From Microbacterium hominis NBRC 15708 (GTDB lineage: Bacteria; Actinomycetota; Actinomycetes; Actinomycetales; Microbacteriaceae), in NCBI RefSeq assembly GCF_001592125.1, contig NZ_BCWI01000014.1, forward strand, positions 1 to 64,000: a stretch of DNA of 64,000 nt, in the 5' to 3' direction. Shown piece after piece: positions 33,336 to 42,004 of this stretch (within the stretch, counting starts at the first letter, position 1; every line of letters starts with the position of its first letter). The position numbers and the translations under genes were made by a program. Below the pieces are notes generated by a model. That model did not search any database, was not told the origin of the DNA, and saw only the letters and a program-made list of their open reading frames with translations.

Positions 33336-35021
33336 GTGCCGTCCGGGTCCCGCGCGCGATACCGGCGCATCCTCCGCTTCGCCGCACTGTCGCTGGCGCA
33401 GACCTGGTGGTACGACCTGTTCCTCCCGCGCGTCGGGCTGCGCCGACTGGCCGAACGTTCGCGCAGCGCCCGGATGCAGCGCATCGCACGCCGCTTCCAC
33501 GCGCTCGCCGTCGACCTCGGCGGCCTGATGATCAAGGTCGGGCAGTTCATGTCGTCGCGGCTGGACGTGCTGCCGCCGGAGATCACGCAGGAGCTGGAAG
33601 GGCTGCAGGACGAGGTGCCGCCGGTGCCGTTCGCGCTGATCCGCGCGGCCGCCGAGGCCGAGCTGGGCGTGCCCCTCGAACGGGCGTTCGCCTGGTTCGA
33701 CGAGTCGCCGGTGGCGGCGGCATCCCTCGGGCAGGCGCACCGCGCGCGGCTCACGCCGGCCGATGCGACGCTCACCGGTTACGGCGCGGTGATCGTCAAG
33801 GTGCAGCGGCCCGGGATCGATGAGATCGTCGAGGTCGACCTCGCCGCCCTCCGCCGTGTCGCGGGCTGGCTGAGCCGCGTGCGGCTGGTGTCCGACCGGG
33901 TCGACGCCCCGGCGCTCGCGGAGGAGTTCGCGGCGACCTCCCTCGAGGAGATCGACTATCTCCACGAGGCGCAGAACGCCGAGCGCTTCGCCGCCGACAC
34001 CGCCGCCGATGCCCAGGTCGCCGTCCCGGAGGTCGTCTGGGAGCGCTCGACCCGCAAGGTGCTCACGCTCGAGGACGTCACGGCGATCAAGATCTCCGAC
34101 GTCGACGCCCTGCGCGCCGCGGGGATCGACCCGTCCGAGGTCGCGCACGCCTTCGCGACGACGATGTTCACCCAGCTGTTCCGCACGGGCTTCTTCCACG
34201 CCGACCCCCACCCCGGCAACGTGTTCGTCACGCCGCGACCGGCGTCGGCGGATGCCGCGGCGCCGCCCTGGACGCTCACCTTCATCGACTTCGGGATGAT
34301 GGGCACGGTCGACACGCGGCTGCGCTCGGGGCTGCGCACCGTGCTGCTGGCCGTCGCCGCGCGCGACAGCAAGCGTCTGGTCCAGGGCATCCTCGACGTC
34401 GGTGCGCTCCTGCCCGGCGCCGACACCCGTGACCTCGAGCGCGCCTACGCGAAGCTGTTCGCGCGCTTCGGCGGGATGGGCTTCGCGCAGCTGCGCGAGG
34501 TCGATCCGCGCGAGTTCCGCGACTTCGCGGAGGAGTTCGGCGACGTCGTGCGGACCCTTCCGTTCCAGTTGCCGGAGAACTTCCTGCTGATCATCCGCGC
34601 GATCTCGCTGACGTCGGGTGTCTGCAGCACGCTCGACCCCGAGTTCAACATCTGGGAGAGCGTCGAACCGTTCGCCGGTCAGGTGCTGCGCGACGAGGGC
34701 GGCAACGTCGTCAAGGACGCCCTCGCCCAGGTCGGCGACGTGTTGGCCACCTCGTGGCGGCTGCCGGGGCGTCTCGACGGCCTCATCACGGGTTTCGAGG
34801 AGGGCACGGTCGCCGTCGACATGTCGCGGCTGGAGCGGCGATTGGACCGTCTGGAGCGGATCGCCTCGCGAGGGCTCACGGCGATGGTGTTCGGCATCCT
34901 CCTCATCGCCGGCATCCTGCTGCGCGCCACCGACGGGGTGTTCGGAACCGTGCTGATGGCGGCATCCGTCGTGCCGCTCGTCATGACGCTGCTGCCGCGG
35001 TCGGGTCGACCCCGACGGTGA
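33336..35021 (+). CDS. ABC1/AarF/UbiB-family atypical kinase
   Basis: A 561-residue protein of the UbiB/ADCK family, membrane-associated atypical kinases or ATPases linked to quinone and isoprenoid lipid biology. The N-terminal KxGQ motif is GGLMIKVGQFMSSRLDVLP. The Ala-rich loop is in ASLGQAHRARL, the ATP lysine in VIVKVQRPG, the catalytic loop is FFHADPHPGNVFV and the metal Asp is in FIDFGMMG. Two C-terminal hydrophobic helices (AMVFGILLIAGILL and VLMAASVVPLVMTLL) anchor it. GTG at 33336, six bases after the padR-type stop, is the best start. Actinobacteria use menaquinone, so a role in its handling is possible but unproven. Confidence 0.9.
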   Translation: MPSGSRARYRRILRFAALSLAQTWWYDLFLPRVGLRRLAERSRSARMQRIARRFHALAVDLGGLMIKVGQFMSSRLDVLPPEITQELEGLQDEVPPVPFALIRAAAEAELGVPLERAFAWFDESPVAAASLGQAHRARLTPADATLTGYGAVIVKVQRPGIDEIVEVDLAALRRVAGWLSRVRLVSDRVDAPALAEEFAATSLEEIDYLHEAQNAERFAADTAADAQVAVPEVVWERSTRKVLTLEDVTAIKISDVDALRAAGIDPSEVAHAFATTMFTQLFRTGFFHADPHPGNVFVTPRPASADAAAPPWTLTFIDFGMMGTVDTRLRSGLRTVLLAVAARDSKRLVQGILDVGALLPGADTRDLERAYAKLFARFGGMGFAQLREVDPREFRDFAEEFGDVVRTLPFQLPENFLLIIRAISLTSGVCSTLDPEFNIWESVEPFAGQVLRDEGGNVVKDALAQVGDVLATSWRLPGRLDGLITGFEEGTVAVDMSRLERRLDRLERIASRGLTAMVFGILLIAGILLRATDGVFGTVLMAASVVPLVMTLLPRSGRPRR

Positions 35022-35031
35022 GGCCGCCGCG

Positions 35032-35925
35032 TCAGCGCGCGGCGGCGCGCAGGAGCGCGTCGACGACCGCGGGCGTCGCGTGCGGCGCCACGTGCAGGTT
35101 CAGGGCGGGCTCGACGAGCTCGACCTCCAGCAGCACGAGCCCGTAGCGGCGCGAGCGCACCGTGTCGATGCGGGCGTACAGGGGGAGGGGGCCGCCGGTC
35201 ACGGTCTGCACCGCGCGCACGACCTCGGTCGCGAAGGCGACCTCGTCGTCGAACGCGGGGACCTGCTCGGGATGCTCCTCGTACACGCCGCCGATGAGAC
35301 CGCCGCCCACCTCCAGCAGCGCACCCTTCGAGATCGCGTGGGTGAAGACGCCGTCGACGAGGTAGAGGGCCTTCTCCCATCCGCGCGAGAGCTCCGCCAC
35401 CTCGGGCTGGATCATCGCCGTGCCGCCGCCGTCGATGATCCGCGCGGCGAGGGCGAGCGCCGCCGGGTCGACGGCGTCGAACAGCCCGGTGTCGCGGGCC
35501 CCCGCCGACACCGACGGCTTCACGACGACGCGCTCGTGGGCGCCGAGGGCCGCGCGAGCCTCGTCGACGCTCCGCGCGTAGGCGGTCGGCACCACGCGGA
35601 TGCCCGCGCCGTCCAGCTCGGCCAGATAGTGCTTGTCGAGGTTCCAGCGCATGGTCGCGGGGGCGTTCACGACACGCGTGGACGCCTCGGCGCGGTCGAG
35701 CCATGCCTGGAACTGCGCGGGACGCTCGGGGTAGTCCCACGGCGATCGGATCGCGAGCAGGTCGAACGCGGCGAGGTCGACGCGATCGTCATGCCAGACC
35801 ACGGCGTCCGCCGCGGCGCCGCGGCTGCGAAGAGCGTCGAGCAGCAGCGGGGTGTCGTGGTCGGGGTCTTCGTCGGAGTAGGCGTCCGTCACGACGATGC
35901 CGATGCGCGGCGCGGGCGAGCTCAC
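35032..35925 (-). CDS. ATP-grasp family protein (RimK/GshB-like)
   Basis: A 297-residue ATP-grasp fold protein. The N-terminal Rossmann-like domain starts IGIVVTDAYSDEDPDHDTPLLL. The ATP-binding lysines and loop are in RVVVKPSVSAGARDTGLF, and the second metal region includes LYARIDTVRSRRYGLVLLEVELVEPALNLH, where the Glu-x-Glu-like acidic residues bind magnesium. Such proteins ligate carboxylates to amines or thiols. The substrates are unknown, and no biosynthetic partner is adjacent. The start is GTG at 35925, with TAGGGT 6 nt upstream. Confidence 0.85.
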   Translation of the reverse strand: MSSPAPRIGIVVTDAYSDEDPDHDTPLLLDALRSRGAAADAVVWHDDRVDLAAFDLLAIRSPWDYPERPAQFQAWLDRAEASTRVVNAPATMRWNLDKHYLAELDGAGIRVVPTAYARSVDEARAALGAHERVVVKPSVSAGARDTGLFDAVDPAALALAARIIDGGGTAMIQPEVAELSRGWEKALYLVDGVFTHAISKGALLEVGGGLIGGVYEEHPEQVPAFDDEVAFATEVVRAVQTVTGGPLPLYARIDTVRSRRYGLVLLEVELVEPALNLHVAPHATPAVVDALLRAAAR

Positions 35926-35931
35926 CGCTCC

Positions 35932-35937
35932 ACCCTA
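35932..35937 (-). promoter_or_regulatory. -10 box (TAGGGT) for the ATP-grasp gene
   Basis: On the minus strand TAGGGT ends 6 nt before the GTG start. It lies about 45 bases from the oppositely directed -10 of the Nudix gene. Confidence 0.4.
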
Positions 35938-35982
35938 TCGACGGGCGGGCCCGCCCCCGCGCCGTCCGCCGCCGTGAGGCCG

Positions 35983-35988
35983 TAGCCT
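35983..35988 (+). promoter_or_regulatory. -10 box (TAGCCT) for the Nudix gene
   Basis: TAGCCT ends 6 nt before the GTG at 35995, the leaderless spacing. The same hexamer precedes moaA. Confidence 0.45.
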
Positions 35989-35994
35989 GAACGG

Positions 35995-36705
35995 GTGCCC
36001 TCAGAACGTGCTCTCGACCCCGCGGGCGGGGGAGCACGGGCCGAGCTGATCGCGCTCGCCGCCGGCGGCGAGGACTGGAGCGTGCCGTTGCGCGAGCTGC
36101 CCGCCCCGGCATCGGCGCGGCCCGCCGCCGTGCTCATCCTGTTCGGCGTGCTCGATGCGGTGCCCAGTGCGCACGACGCGCAGGATGCCGCGGTCTCGCG
36201 CGAGCTCGATGTGCTGCTGCTCGAGCGTGCGACGACGCTGCGTGCCCACCCCGGCCAGGTCGCCTTCCCCGGCGGTCGTCTCGACCCCGGGGATGCCGGG
36301 CCGATCGCGGCCGCGCTGCGCGAGGCGGAGGAGGAGACGGGACTCGACCCCGCGGGCGTGGAGGTGCTGGGGGCGCTCCCGTCGGTTCCCCTCGAGTTCT
36401 CCGGTCACCTCGTCACGCCCGTGCTGGGCTGGTGGCGGCATCCGTCGCCCGTCCGCGTCGTGGACGACGCCGAGTCGGCCGCGGTCTTCCGCGCCCCCGT
36501 CGCGGACCTGCTCGACCCGCGCAACCGCGCCGTCACCGTGATCGAGCGCGACGGCCGGGTCTGGCGCGGACCGGCGTTCGAGGTTCAGGGGCACCTGGTG
36601 TGGGGCTTCACGGCGATGCTGCTCGATGCCCTGTTCGACCGCCTCGGCTGGACCGAGCCGTGGGATCTCGGCGATCGGACCCGGCGCATCCCGCTGCCGT
36701 CCTGA
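35995..36705 (+). CDS. Nudix hydrolase, CoA diphosphatase (NudL)-like
   Basis: A 236-residue Nudix enzyme likely to hydrolyse coenzyme A or its derivatives to 3',5'-ADP and phosphopantetheine. The UPF0035/NuCoA-type lead LLLERATTLRAHPGQVAFPGG precedes the Nudix box. In the box (GGRLDPGDAGPIAAALREAEEETGL, positions split here for reading) the usual Glu after GX5 is Asp and there is one extra residue before REAEEETG, as in E. coli NudL. The C-terminal part FEVQGHLVWGFTAMLL is also family-typical. A GTG start with a -10 box 6 nt upstream is used. It is divergent from the ATP-grasp gene. Confidence 0.9.
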   Translation: MPSERALDPAGGGARAELIALAAGGEDWSVPLRELPAPASARPAAVLILFGVLDAVPSAHDAQDAAVSRELDVLLLERATTLRAHPGQVAFPGGRLDPGDAGPIAAALREAEEETGLDPAGVEVLGALPSVPLEFSGHLVTPVLGWWRHPSPVRVVDDAESAAVFRAPVADLLDPRNRAVTVIERDGRVWRGPAFEVQGHLVWGFTAMLLDALFDRLGWTEPWDLGDRTRRIPLPS

Positions 36706-36752
36706 CCCTCGGTCGACATCGAGGCTTCCCCGCGGCTGATAGGATCGTCGGC

Positions 36753-36841
36753 GGAAGTGTGTCCGAGCGGCCTAAGGAGCATGGCTGGAATCCATGTAGG
36801 CGGGGTAACTCGCCTCGCAGGTTCAAATCCTGTCACTTCCG
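36753..36841 (+). tRNA. tRNA-Ser (anticodon GGA)
   Basis: An 89-nt class II tRNA. The acceptor stem GGAAGTG (36753-36759) pairs with CACTTCC (36834-36840) and G36841 is the discriminator, as usual for tRNA-Ser. The anticodon stem CATGG/CCATG encloses the loop CTGGAAT with anticodon GGA. A long variable arm (GGCGGGGTAACTCGCC region) and the T arm GCAGGTTCAAATCCTGT-like segment follow. CCA is not encoded. A strong hairpin terminator follows directly. Confidence 0.97.
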
Positions 36842-36847
36842 CTCCGA

Positions 36848-36880
36848 GATGAGCCCCACCTCTCCATGGTGGGGCTCATC
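36848..36880 (+). terminator. Terminator hairpin after tRNA-Ser
   Basis: GATGAGCCCCACC (36848-36860), a 7-nt loop TCTCCAT, and GGTGGGGCTCATC (36868-36880) form a perfect 13-bp stem. It is followed by GTCATTCC, a weak U-containing stretch. Confidence 0.85.
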
Positions 36881-37054
36881 GTCATTCCCGGGACGGAAGG
36901 GCCGGCCGTTCACCCGCGCGGACGCGACCTGGCTACGAAGCCGGGAATACGGTGGATGAGGACGAGGTTGGCCTCACGAGTCGGGTGATCCTCCGTGGTC
37001 GCCGCCGCGGCCGCCGCTCCGCCCGGCATCCGTCAATCTGGAGATATCCCCCTC

Positions 37055-38464
37055 ATGAGTTCCACCAGCACCACCGCGCCCGCCGCGCGTCCGCCCAAGC
37101 CGAAGAAGCCGTTCTACCGGTCGTTCGGCTTCCAGATCACGATCGCGCTGATCGCCGGCATCCTGCTCGGCGTCCTCGCGCTGAACCTGGGTCCGGATGC
37201 CGCGGGAGGCCCGAACGGACTGACGGCGACGCTGTCGACCATCGGAAACGGGTACGTCACGCTGCTGAAGGCGGCCGTCGTGCCGCTGATCTTCCTCGCC
37301 ATCGTCGCGAGCATCACCCAGTTGCGCAACGTCACGAACGCCGCACGCCTGGCCGGGCAGACGCTGCTCTGGTTCGGCATCACGGCGCTGATCGCGGTGA
37401 CGATCGGCATCGTCCTGGGCGTCACGATCCAGCCCGGCAACCGCGTCGCGCACGACCAGCTGACCACCGCCGACCCGTACACGGTCGGCACCTGGTGGAA
37501 CTTCCTCAAGGGCCTGATCCCGCAGAACGTCCTCGGTCTCACCGTCTCGAGCTCCGCGGATGCCGCCACCGGCGCCGTGACGTCGACGGTGGGCTTCAAC
37601 GTCCTCCAGGTGATCGTGGTGTCGGTGGCCGTCGGCATCGCGGCGCTGAAGATCGGCGCCCGCGCGGAACCGTTCGTGGCGTTCACGCAGTCGTCGCTGA
37701 AGATCGTCCAGCGCGTGCTGTGGTGGATCATCCGCATCGCGCCCCTCGGCACCCTCGGGCTCATCGCGTCCGCGGTGGTGCAGTACGGCACGGACAAGCT
37801 GCTCACGCTCGTGTGGTTCGTGGTCGCCGTCTACGCCGGCCTGGTGCTGGTGCTGTTCGTCGTGTACCCGATCCTCATCAAGAGCCACGGGCTGTCGATC
37901 AAGCAGTACTTCTCCGGCGTGTGGCCGGCCGTCCAGCTCGGATTCGTGTCGCGGTCGTCGATCGGCACGCTGCCGCTGACCGAGCGGGTGACCGAGCGCA
38001 ACCTCGGGGTGCCGCGCGAGTACGCGTCGTTCGCCGTGCCGCTCGGCGCGACGACCAAGATGGACGGCTGCGCCGCGATCTACCCGGCCATCGCCGCGAT
38101 CTTCGTCGCGCAGTTCTTCGGCATCGAGCTGAACATCGTGTCGTACCTGCTCATCGCGCTGGTGTCGGTGGTCGGATCGGCCGCGACGGCGGGGACGACG
38201 GGCGCGACGGTCATGCTGACGCTCACGCTGTCCACGCTCGGCCTGCCGCTGGAAGGCGTCGGACTGCTGCTCGCGATCGATCCCATCCTCGACATGGGCC
38301 GCACCGCGGTGAACGTCGCCGGGCAGGCGCTCGTTCCGACGATCGTCGCGAAGCGCGAAGGCATCCTCGACCGCGCGCTCTACGACGCGCCCCGCGACGG
38401 GGAGCCCTTCGCGGACGACTCGGCGGACGACGCCGAGAGCGCCCCGGCATTGTCGCGGAGCTGA
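37055..38464 (+). CDS. Dicarboxylate/amino acid:cation symporter (DAACS family)
   Basis: A 469-residue GltP/DctA-type transporter that imports glutamate, aspartate or C4-dicarboxylates with protons or sodium. It has about eight helices and the re-entrant loops of the family: the serine-rich SRSSIGTLPL, the TKMDGCAAIYP segment (normally NMDGT) and TAGTTGATVMLTLTLSTLGLPLEG followed by DPILDMGRTAVNVAG with the substrate-binding Asp/Arg/Asn residues. The Cys-Ala in place of Thr-Ala in the MDG motif suggests a modified substrate site. ATG at 37055 is preferred; GGAG lies 11 nt upstream, a long spacing. About 170 bases of featureless sequence precede it after the tRNA terminator. Confidence 0.9.
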   Translation: MSSTSTTAPAARPPKPKKPFYRSFGFQITIALIAGILLGVLALNLGPDAAGGPNGLTATLSTIGNGYVTLLKAAVVPLIFLAIVASITQLRNVTNAARLAGQTLLWFGITALIAVTIGIVLGVTIQPGNRVAHDQLTTADPYTVGTWWNFLKGLIPQNVLGLTVSSSADAATGAVTSTVGFNVLQVIVVSVAVGIAALKIGARAEPFVAFTQSSLKIVQRVLWWIIRIAPLGTLGLIASAVVQYGTDKLLTLVWFVVAVYAGLVLVLFVVYPILIKSHGLSIKQYFSGVWPAVQLGFVSRSSIGTLPLTERVTERNLGVPREYASFAVPLGATTKMDGCAAIYPAIAAIFVAQFFGIELNIVSYLLIALVSVVGSAATAGTTGATVMLTLTLSTLGLPLEGVGLLLAIDPILDMGRTAVNVAGQALVPTIVAKREGILDRALYDAPRDGEPFADDSADDAESAPALSRS

Positions 38465-38480
38465 CCCCTCGGCTCTCGCC

Positions 38481-38519
38481 CCGCGACGCCCCGGTACCGA
38501 TCAGGCCGGGGCGTCGCGG
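38481..38519. terminator. 14-bp perfect hairpin shared by convergent genes
   Basis: CCGCGACGCCCCGG (38481-38494) and CCGGGGCGTCGCGG (38506-38519) flank an 11-nt loop. The right arm encodes the last residues (DRDAP) of the convergent transglutaminase-like gene, so the terminator overlaps coding sequence. Confidence 0.7.
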
Positions 38520-40735
38520 TCGGCGAAGGCCGACCCGGGCCGGATGAGCAGCGAGCGGGGCAGCGCGATCACCCGCGCGCGCCGAGCGGGAGTCATCGCG
38601 GCGAGCATCGCGGCGCGGATGCCGAGAGCGTCCTCGACGGCGCGCGCACCGGCATCCGCCCCCGCTCCCGCGGCGTAGTTCGCGCGCTCCACCGCGGAGA
38701 CCAGCCGGGACACGGCATCGGGCGGCGCGTCGGCCGACGCCACGAGCACGGCGCCGAAGGCCCGCGGCGTCTGGGACGATGACACGGGCACGCCTGCGTC
38801 GATCGCGGTGTCCTGCACGAGCCGCCAGGCGGCGGCCACACTGGCGCGGCGCCGGAGGAGCATCCTCCGCGCGGCAACGGCCGCGGCCGGCAGGATCGCC
38901 AGGACGATCACGGCGGCGACGACGCCGAGCACCGGCCGGGGATCGATGAGGGCCGCCCCCGCACCGGCGGCATCCGCGGGCGCGGTCTCGGCCGGACCGT
39001 TCACACTTTCGGTGGGAGCCGTCGTGGCCGCGGCGGTCGGCGACGCGGTCGGCGCGCTCGTGGGCGCGTCGGTGCCGCTCGACGCGGCGCTCTGGAACCG
39101 TGTCGCCGTGCCGAGGCTCTTCGTCGGCTCGAACGGCACCCAGCCGATCCCGCGGAAGTACACTTCGGGCCACGCGTGCAGCTGGCTGCCGGTGACGTTC
39201 ACGACGCGCTCGCCGTCGACGACCTGACCGGTGAACGCGCCCGGAAGGAAGCCCACGACGATGCGGGTGGGCATGCCGAGGCTTCGCGCCATCAGCGCGA
39301 ACGCGCCCGCGAAATGCACGCAGTAGCCCGTCTTGGCCTCGAGGAACGCGGCGACCGCATCCGATCCCTGGCCGTCGAAGCCCTCCTGCACGGGAGCGTC
39401 GAGCGAGTAGGTGAACGCGGGGCCGCGGAACCAGTCCTGCAGGGCGATGAGTCTGTCGTAGTCGGTGGTCGCCGATGCCGTGACCTCGCGGGCGAGCGCG
39501 CCGATGATGGGCGGGGTGTCGGCGGGCACCGCGTCGACCTCGATCCGCAGGCCCGTGCCGCCCGCGGAGGTCGCGCGGATCTGCTCGAGGGTGGGGCGGG
39601 CGACATCCGCGAGGACGGTGTACTCCTGCCCCTGGGTCGCGCCCTGGGAGCCCATGACCGTGCGGTTGTACGGCACGAACCGCCACGACCCGACGAGGCC
39701 GTCGACCTGCGCCGCCGCGTAGGGGACGGGCGCGTAGGCCGTGGCCAGGTTCTTGACGGTGATGGTCGTGCGCTCCTGCGCGACGGCGATGTCGGGGCCG
39801 ACCTCGAGACCCTCCAGCGGCTCGCCGCCGAGATCGACCGTGCTCGTGCGATCGGGCTGCCAGACGGCGCCGTCGAAGACGGAGAGCGTCGCGACGCGGA
39901 GGTAGGGGACGACGGAGCTGTCGCTGCGCATCGTGAGCACGGTCGCATCGCTCTGGCGGCGCAGGTCGGCGCCGAGATCCAACGAGGGGTCGATCATGGT
40001 GGCCGTGCCGGGGCCCGCCGCCGGCGTGGCCGCCTGGATCGTCGGCCCGAGCGCGAGAGCCGTCACGATCGCCACCGCGCCGATGGTCACCGCGACGGCG
40101 GAGACGCCTCCCGCCCGACGCGGCGCCCGCGACTCGCGGGTGCGCGTCTCCGCCCGGATCAACAGGAGCACCGCGACGGCCAGCAGCACGAAGGCGACGA
40201 CGTCGACGCCCGCGGGCACGGCGATCGCGGGGATCAGCCACACGGCGACCAGCGCGACGCTCGCCAGCAGCGGCATCCGCGCCGTCACGACGACATGGTC
40301 GAGCGCGATCGTCAGCAGCCCGAGCGAGGCGACGATCACGAAGCTCAACGGGGTCGTCGCCGTCAGCGGAGCGATGCCGTCGGCGATCGACGTGGATGCC
40401 GCGGCGATCATGCGCGGCACCGCCTCGACGAGCGTCCCCGTCGGAATGACGCCGAGGAGCGCATCGCGGGGGAAGAAGACGGCCGTGACGGCGCCGGCCC
40501 ACACCGCGAGCTCGATGAGCGTCACCACGGTCGCCGCGACCCGCAGCCGGCGCAGCACGTAGCCGATCGTCAGGAGCGCCAGCGGCAGGCCGGCCGCGCC
40601 CCACAGCCACGAGCCGCTCTGGACGACGCGCGTGAGCGGCACGAGGGTGGCGAGCAGTCCGAGCCACAGAGCGAGGGAGAGCCGCAGCTCTCCGCGTTGC
40701 GCCGTCCGCCGCCGGCGGCCCTCACGCGACGGCAC
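38501..40735 (-). CDS. DUF3488 and transglutaminase-like domain membrane protein
   Basis: A 744-residue membrane protein. About six N-terminal helices (residues about 15-205) are followed by a long extracytoplasmic region with a transglutaminase-like domain. The catalytic Cys is in GYCVHFAGAFALMARSLG and the His in GSQLHAWPEVYF. The third residue is Glu in GWVPFEPT where TgpA-like proteins often have Asp. A further helix (VVAAVIVLAILPAAAVAA) and a cytoplasmic DUF4129-like tail end the protein. It forms an operon with the DUF58 and MoxR genes, a conserved trio of unknown envelope-related function. A GTG at 40735 overlapping the DUF58 stop by 14 bases is the best start. Confidence 0.88.
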   Translation of the reverse strand: MPSREGRRRRTAQRGELRLSLALWLGLLATLVPLTRVVQSGSWLWGAAGLPLALLTIGYVLRRLRVAATVVTLIELAVWAGAVTAVFFPRDALLGVIPTGTLVEAVPRMIAAASTSIADGIAPLTATTPLSFVIVASLGLLTIALDHVVVTARMPLLASVALVAVWLIPAIAVPAGVDVVAFVLLAVAVLLLIRAETRTRESRAPRRAGGVSAVAVTIGAVAIVTALALGPTIQAATPAAGPGTATMIDPSLDLGADLRRQSDATVLTMRSDSSVVPYLRVATLSVFDGAVWQPDRTSTVDLGGEPLEGLEVGPDIAVAQERTTITVKNLATAYAPVPYAAAQVDGLVGSWRFVPYNRTVMGSQGATQGQEYTVLADVARPTLEQIRATSAGGTGLRIEVDAVPADTPPIIGALAREVTASATTDYDRLIALQDWFRGPAFTYSLDAPVQEGFDGQGSDAVAAFLEAKTGYCVHFAGAFALMARSLGMPTRIVVGFLPGAFTGQVVDGERVVNVTGSQLHAWPEVYFRGIGWVPFEPTKSLGTATRFQSAASSGTDAPTSAPTASPTAAATTAPTESVNGPAETAPADAAGAGAALIDPRPVLGVVAAVIVLAILPAAAVAARRMLLRRRASVAAAWRLVQDTAIDAGVPVSSSQTPRAFGAVLVASADAPPDAVSRLVSAVERANYAAGAGADAGARAVEDALGIRAAMLAAMTPARRARVIALPRSLLIRPGSAFADRDAPA

Positions 40736-41996
40736 GGCCGCCCCCTCGCGTGCTGGTCGCGGCGACGGCATCCGACCACGCCGATGCGAGGTCGGCGCCC
40801 GGAGCGATGACGCCGAGCCGCCACCCCGTGTCGACGGCGCGGACACGCGCCGCCTCGGAGGCCGCCACGGTCAGAAGCACCGGCAGCGTGCTGTGATGGG
40901 GCAGCGCAGCCAGCGCCGCGGCATCCGCGTCGTCGATCGCGCCGGTGACGAGCACGACGGGACCGGCCGAGATACCCGTGAACAGGCGCACCAGCGCGTC
41001 GAGGGGGAGGTCGCGTCGTGCCGTCACGGTCGCCAGCGCGATGGCCAGCTGCTCGACACCGCGGCCGTCGCCGCCCTCGATGGGATCGGCCAGCACGGCG
41101 CCGTCCGCGTCGATCACCGTCACGAGGTAGCCCTCGCGCACCAGCAGCGCCGTCGCGGACAGGCATGCCGACACGGCGATCTCGAAGCCCGGGTCGCCTC
41201 CCGGGGCGCGCGCCGCCTCGACGGGCCAGCGGGGTGCGCCGCGGTCGAGCACGACGACGGCCTCGGGTGTCGTCTCCTGCTCCTCCTGTCGCACCATCAA
41301 CTCGTCGCGGTGGGCGCTGGCGCGCCAGTGGATGCGGCGCATCGAGTCGCCCGGTGCGTAGGTGCGCGGGATGAGGTTGTCGGCTCCCTGCCCGAGACGG
41401 TCGACGACACTGCGGGTGCTGCCGCCGGCGTCGCCGGGCAGATCGCTCAGCGGCCCGAGCTCCACGACCTCCGGCACGATCACGAGCGGAGAGCCGTCAC
41501 CGACCGAGCGCCGCCGGCGGGTGAAGCCGAAGGGATCGGTCGAGACGACGGAGAGGGGCCCGACCGTGCGGATGCCGCGGCGCATCGCCCGCGCCGAGTA
41601 GACGAGCTCGACGCCCTCAGTGCCGGCCACGGCGGAGGCGGTCGCCGGGAACACGCCGGCCGGCCCCGCGGCGGTGGCGTCGGGGCTCGCGTCGATGCCG
41701 TCCGGCAGTCGGTCGCGCCAACGGCCCTCGCTGGAGGGGAGGGAGGATCGGGTGCGCACGCGGAGGCGCACGCGGACGTCGGTGCCGACCGGCGCCACGT
41801 CGGGTGAGAACGAGCGGGAGACGCGCGCCGAGCGGGGCACCAGGTACAGCGTCGCCGCGCTGACGGCGACGACGATCGCGAGGAGCGCGCCGACATAGGC
41901 GAGCTCGGCGATGCCGAAGCGCTGCGCGAGGAACCCGCACACCGCCGCGAGCAGCACCGCGCCGGTGCCGCGCGCGGTCAGAGGCCAGCCGGACAC
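40722..41996 (-). CDS. DUF58 domain protein
   Basis: A 424-residue protein with two N-terminal helices (AVLLAAVCGFLAQRF and VGALLAIVVAVSAATLYLV) and a cytoplasmic DUF58 domain whose hallmark is LIPRTYAPGDSMRRIHWRASAHRDELMVRQEE (consecutive segments). DUF58 proteins are von Willebrand A-like partners of MoxR ATPases. GTG at 41996 follows the MoxR stop by 8 bases. Many earlier frame extensions overlap moxR and are not real. Confidence 0.88.
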   Translation of the reverse strand: MSGWPLTARGTGAVLLAAVCGFLAQRFGIAELAYVGALLAIVVAVSAATLYLVPRSARVSRSFSPDVAPVGTDVRVRLRVRTRSSLPSSEGRWRDRLPDGIDASPDATAAGPAGVFPATASAVAGTEGVELVYSARAMRRGIRTVGPLSVVSTDPFGFTRRRRSVGDGSPLVIVPEVVELGPLSDLPGDAGGSTRSVVDRLGQGADNLIPRTYAPGDSMRRIHWRASAHRDELMVRQEEQETTPEAVVVLDRGAPRWPVEAARAPGGDPGFEIAVSACLSATALLVREGYLVTVIDADGAVLADPIEGGDGRGVEQLAIALATVTARRDLPLDALVRLFTGISAGPVVLVTGAIDDADAAALAALPHHSTLPVLLTVAASEAARVRAVDTGWRLGVIAPGADLASAWSDAVAATSTRGGGRAVA

Positions 41997-42004
41997 GACC
42001 GGCC

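Noticed and set aside
38501..40846. Transglutaminase-like gene starting at 40846
   Set aside because: This would overlap DUF58 by about 125 bases; the GTG at 40735 overlaps by only 14 and is preceded by a GA-rich ribosome-binding stretch.
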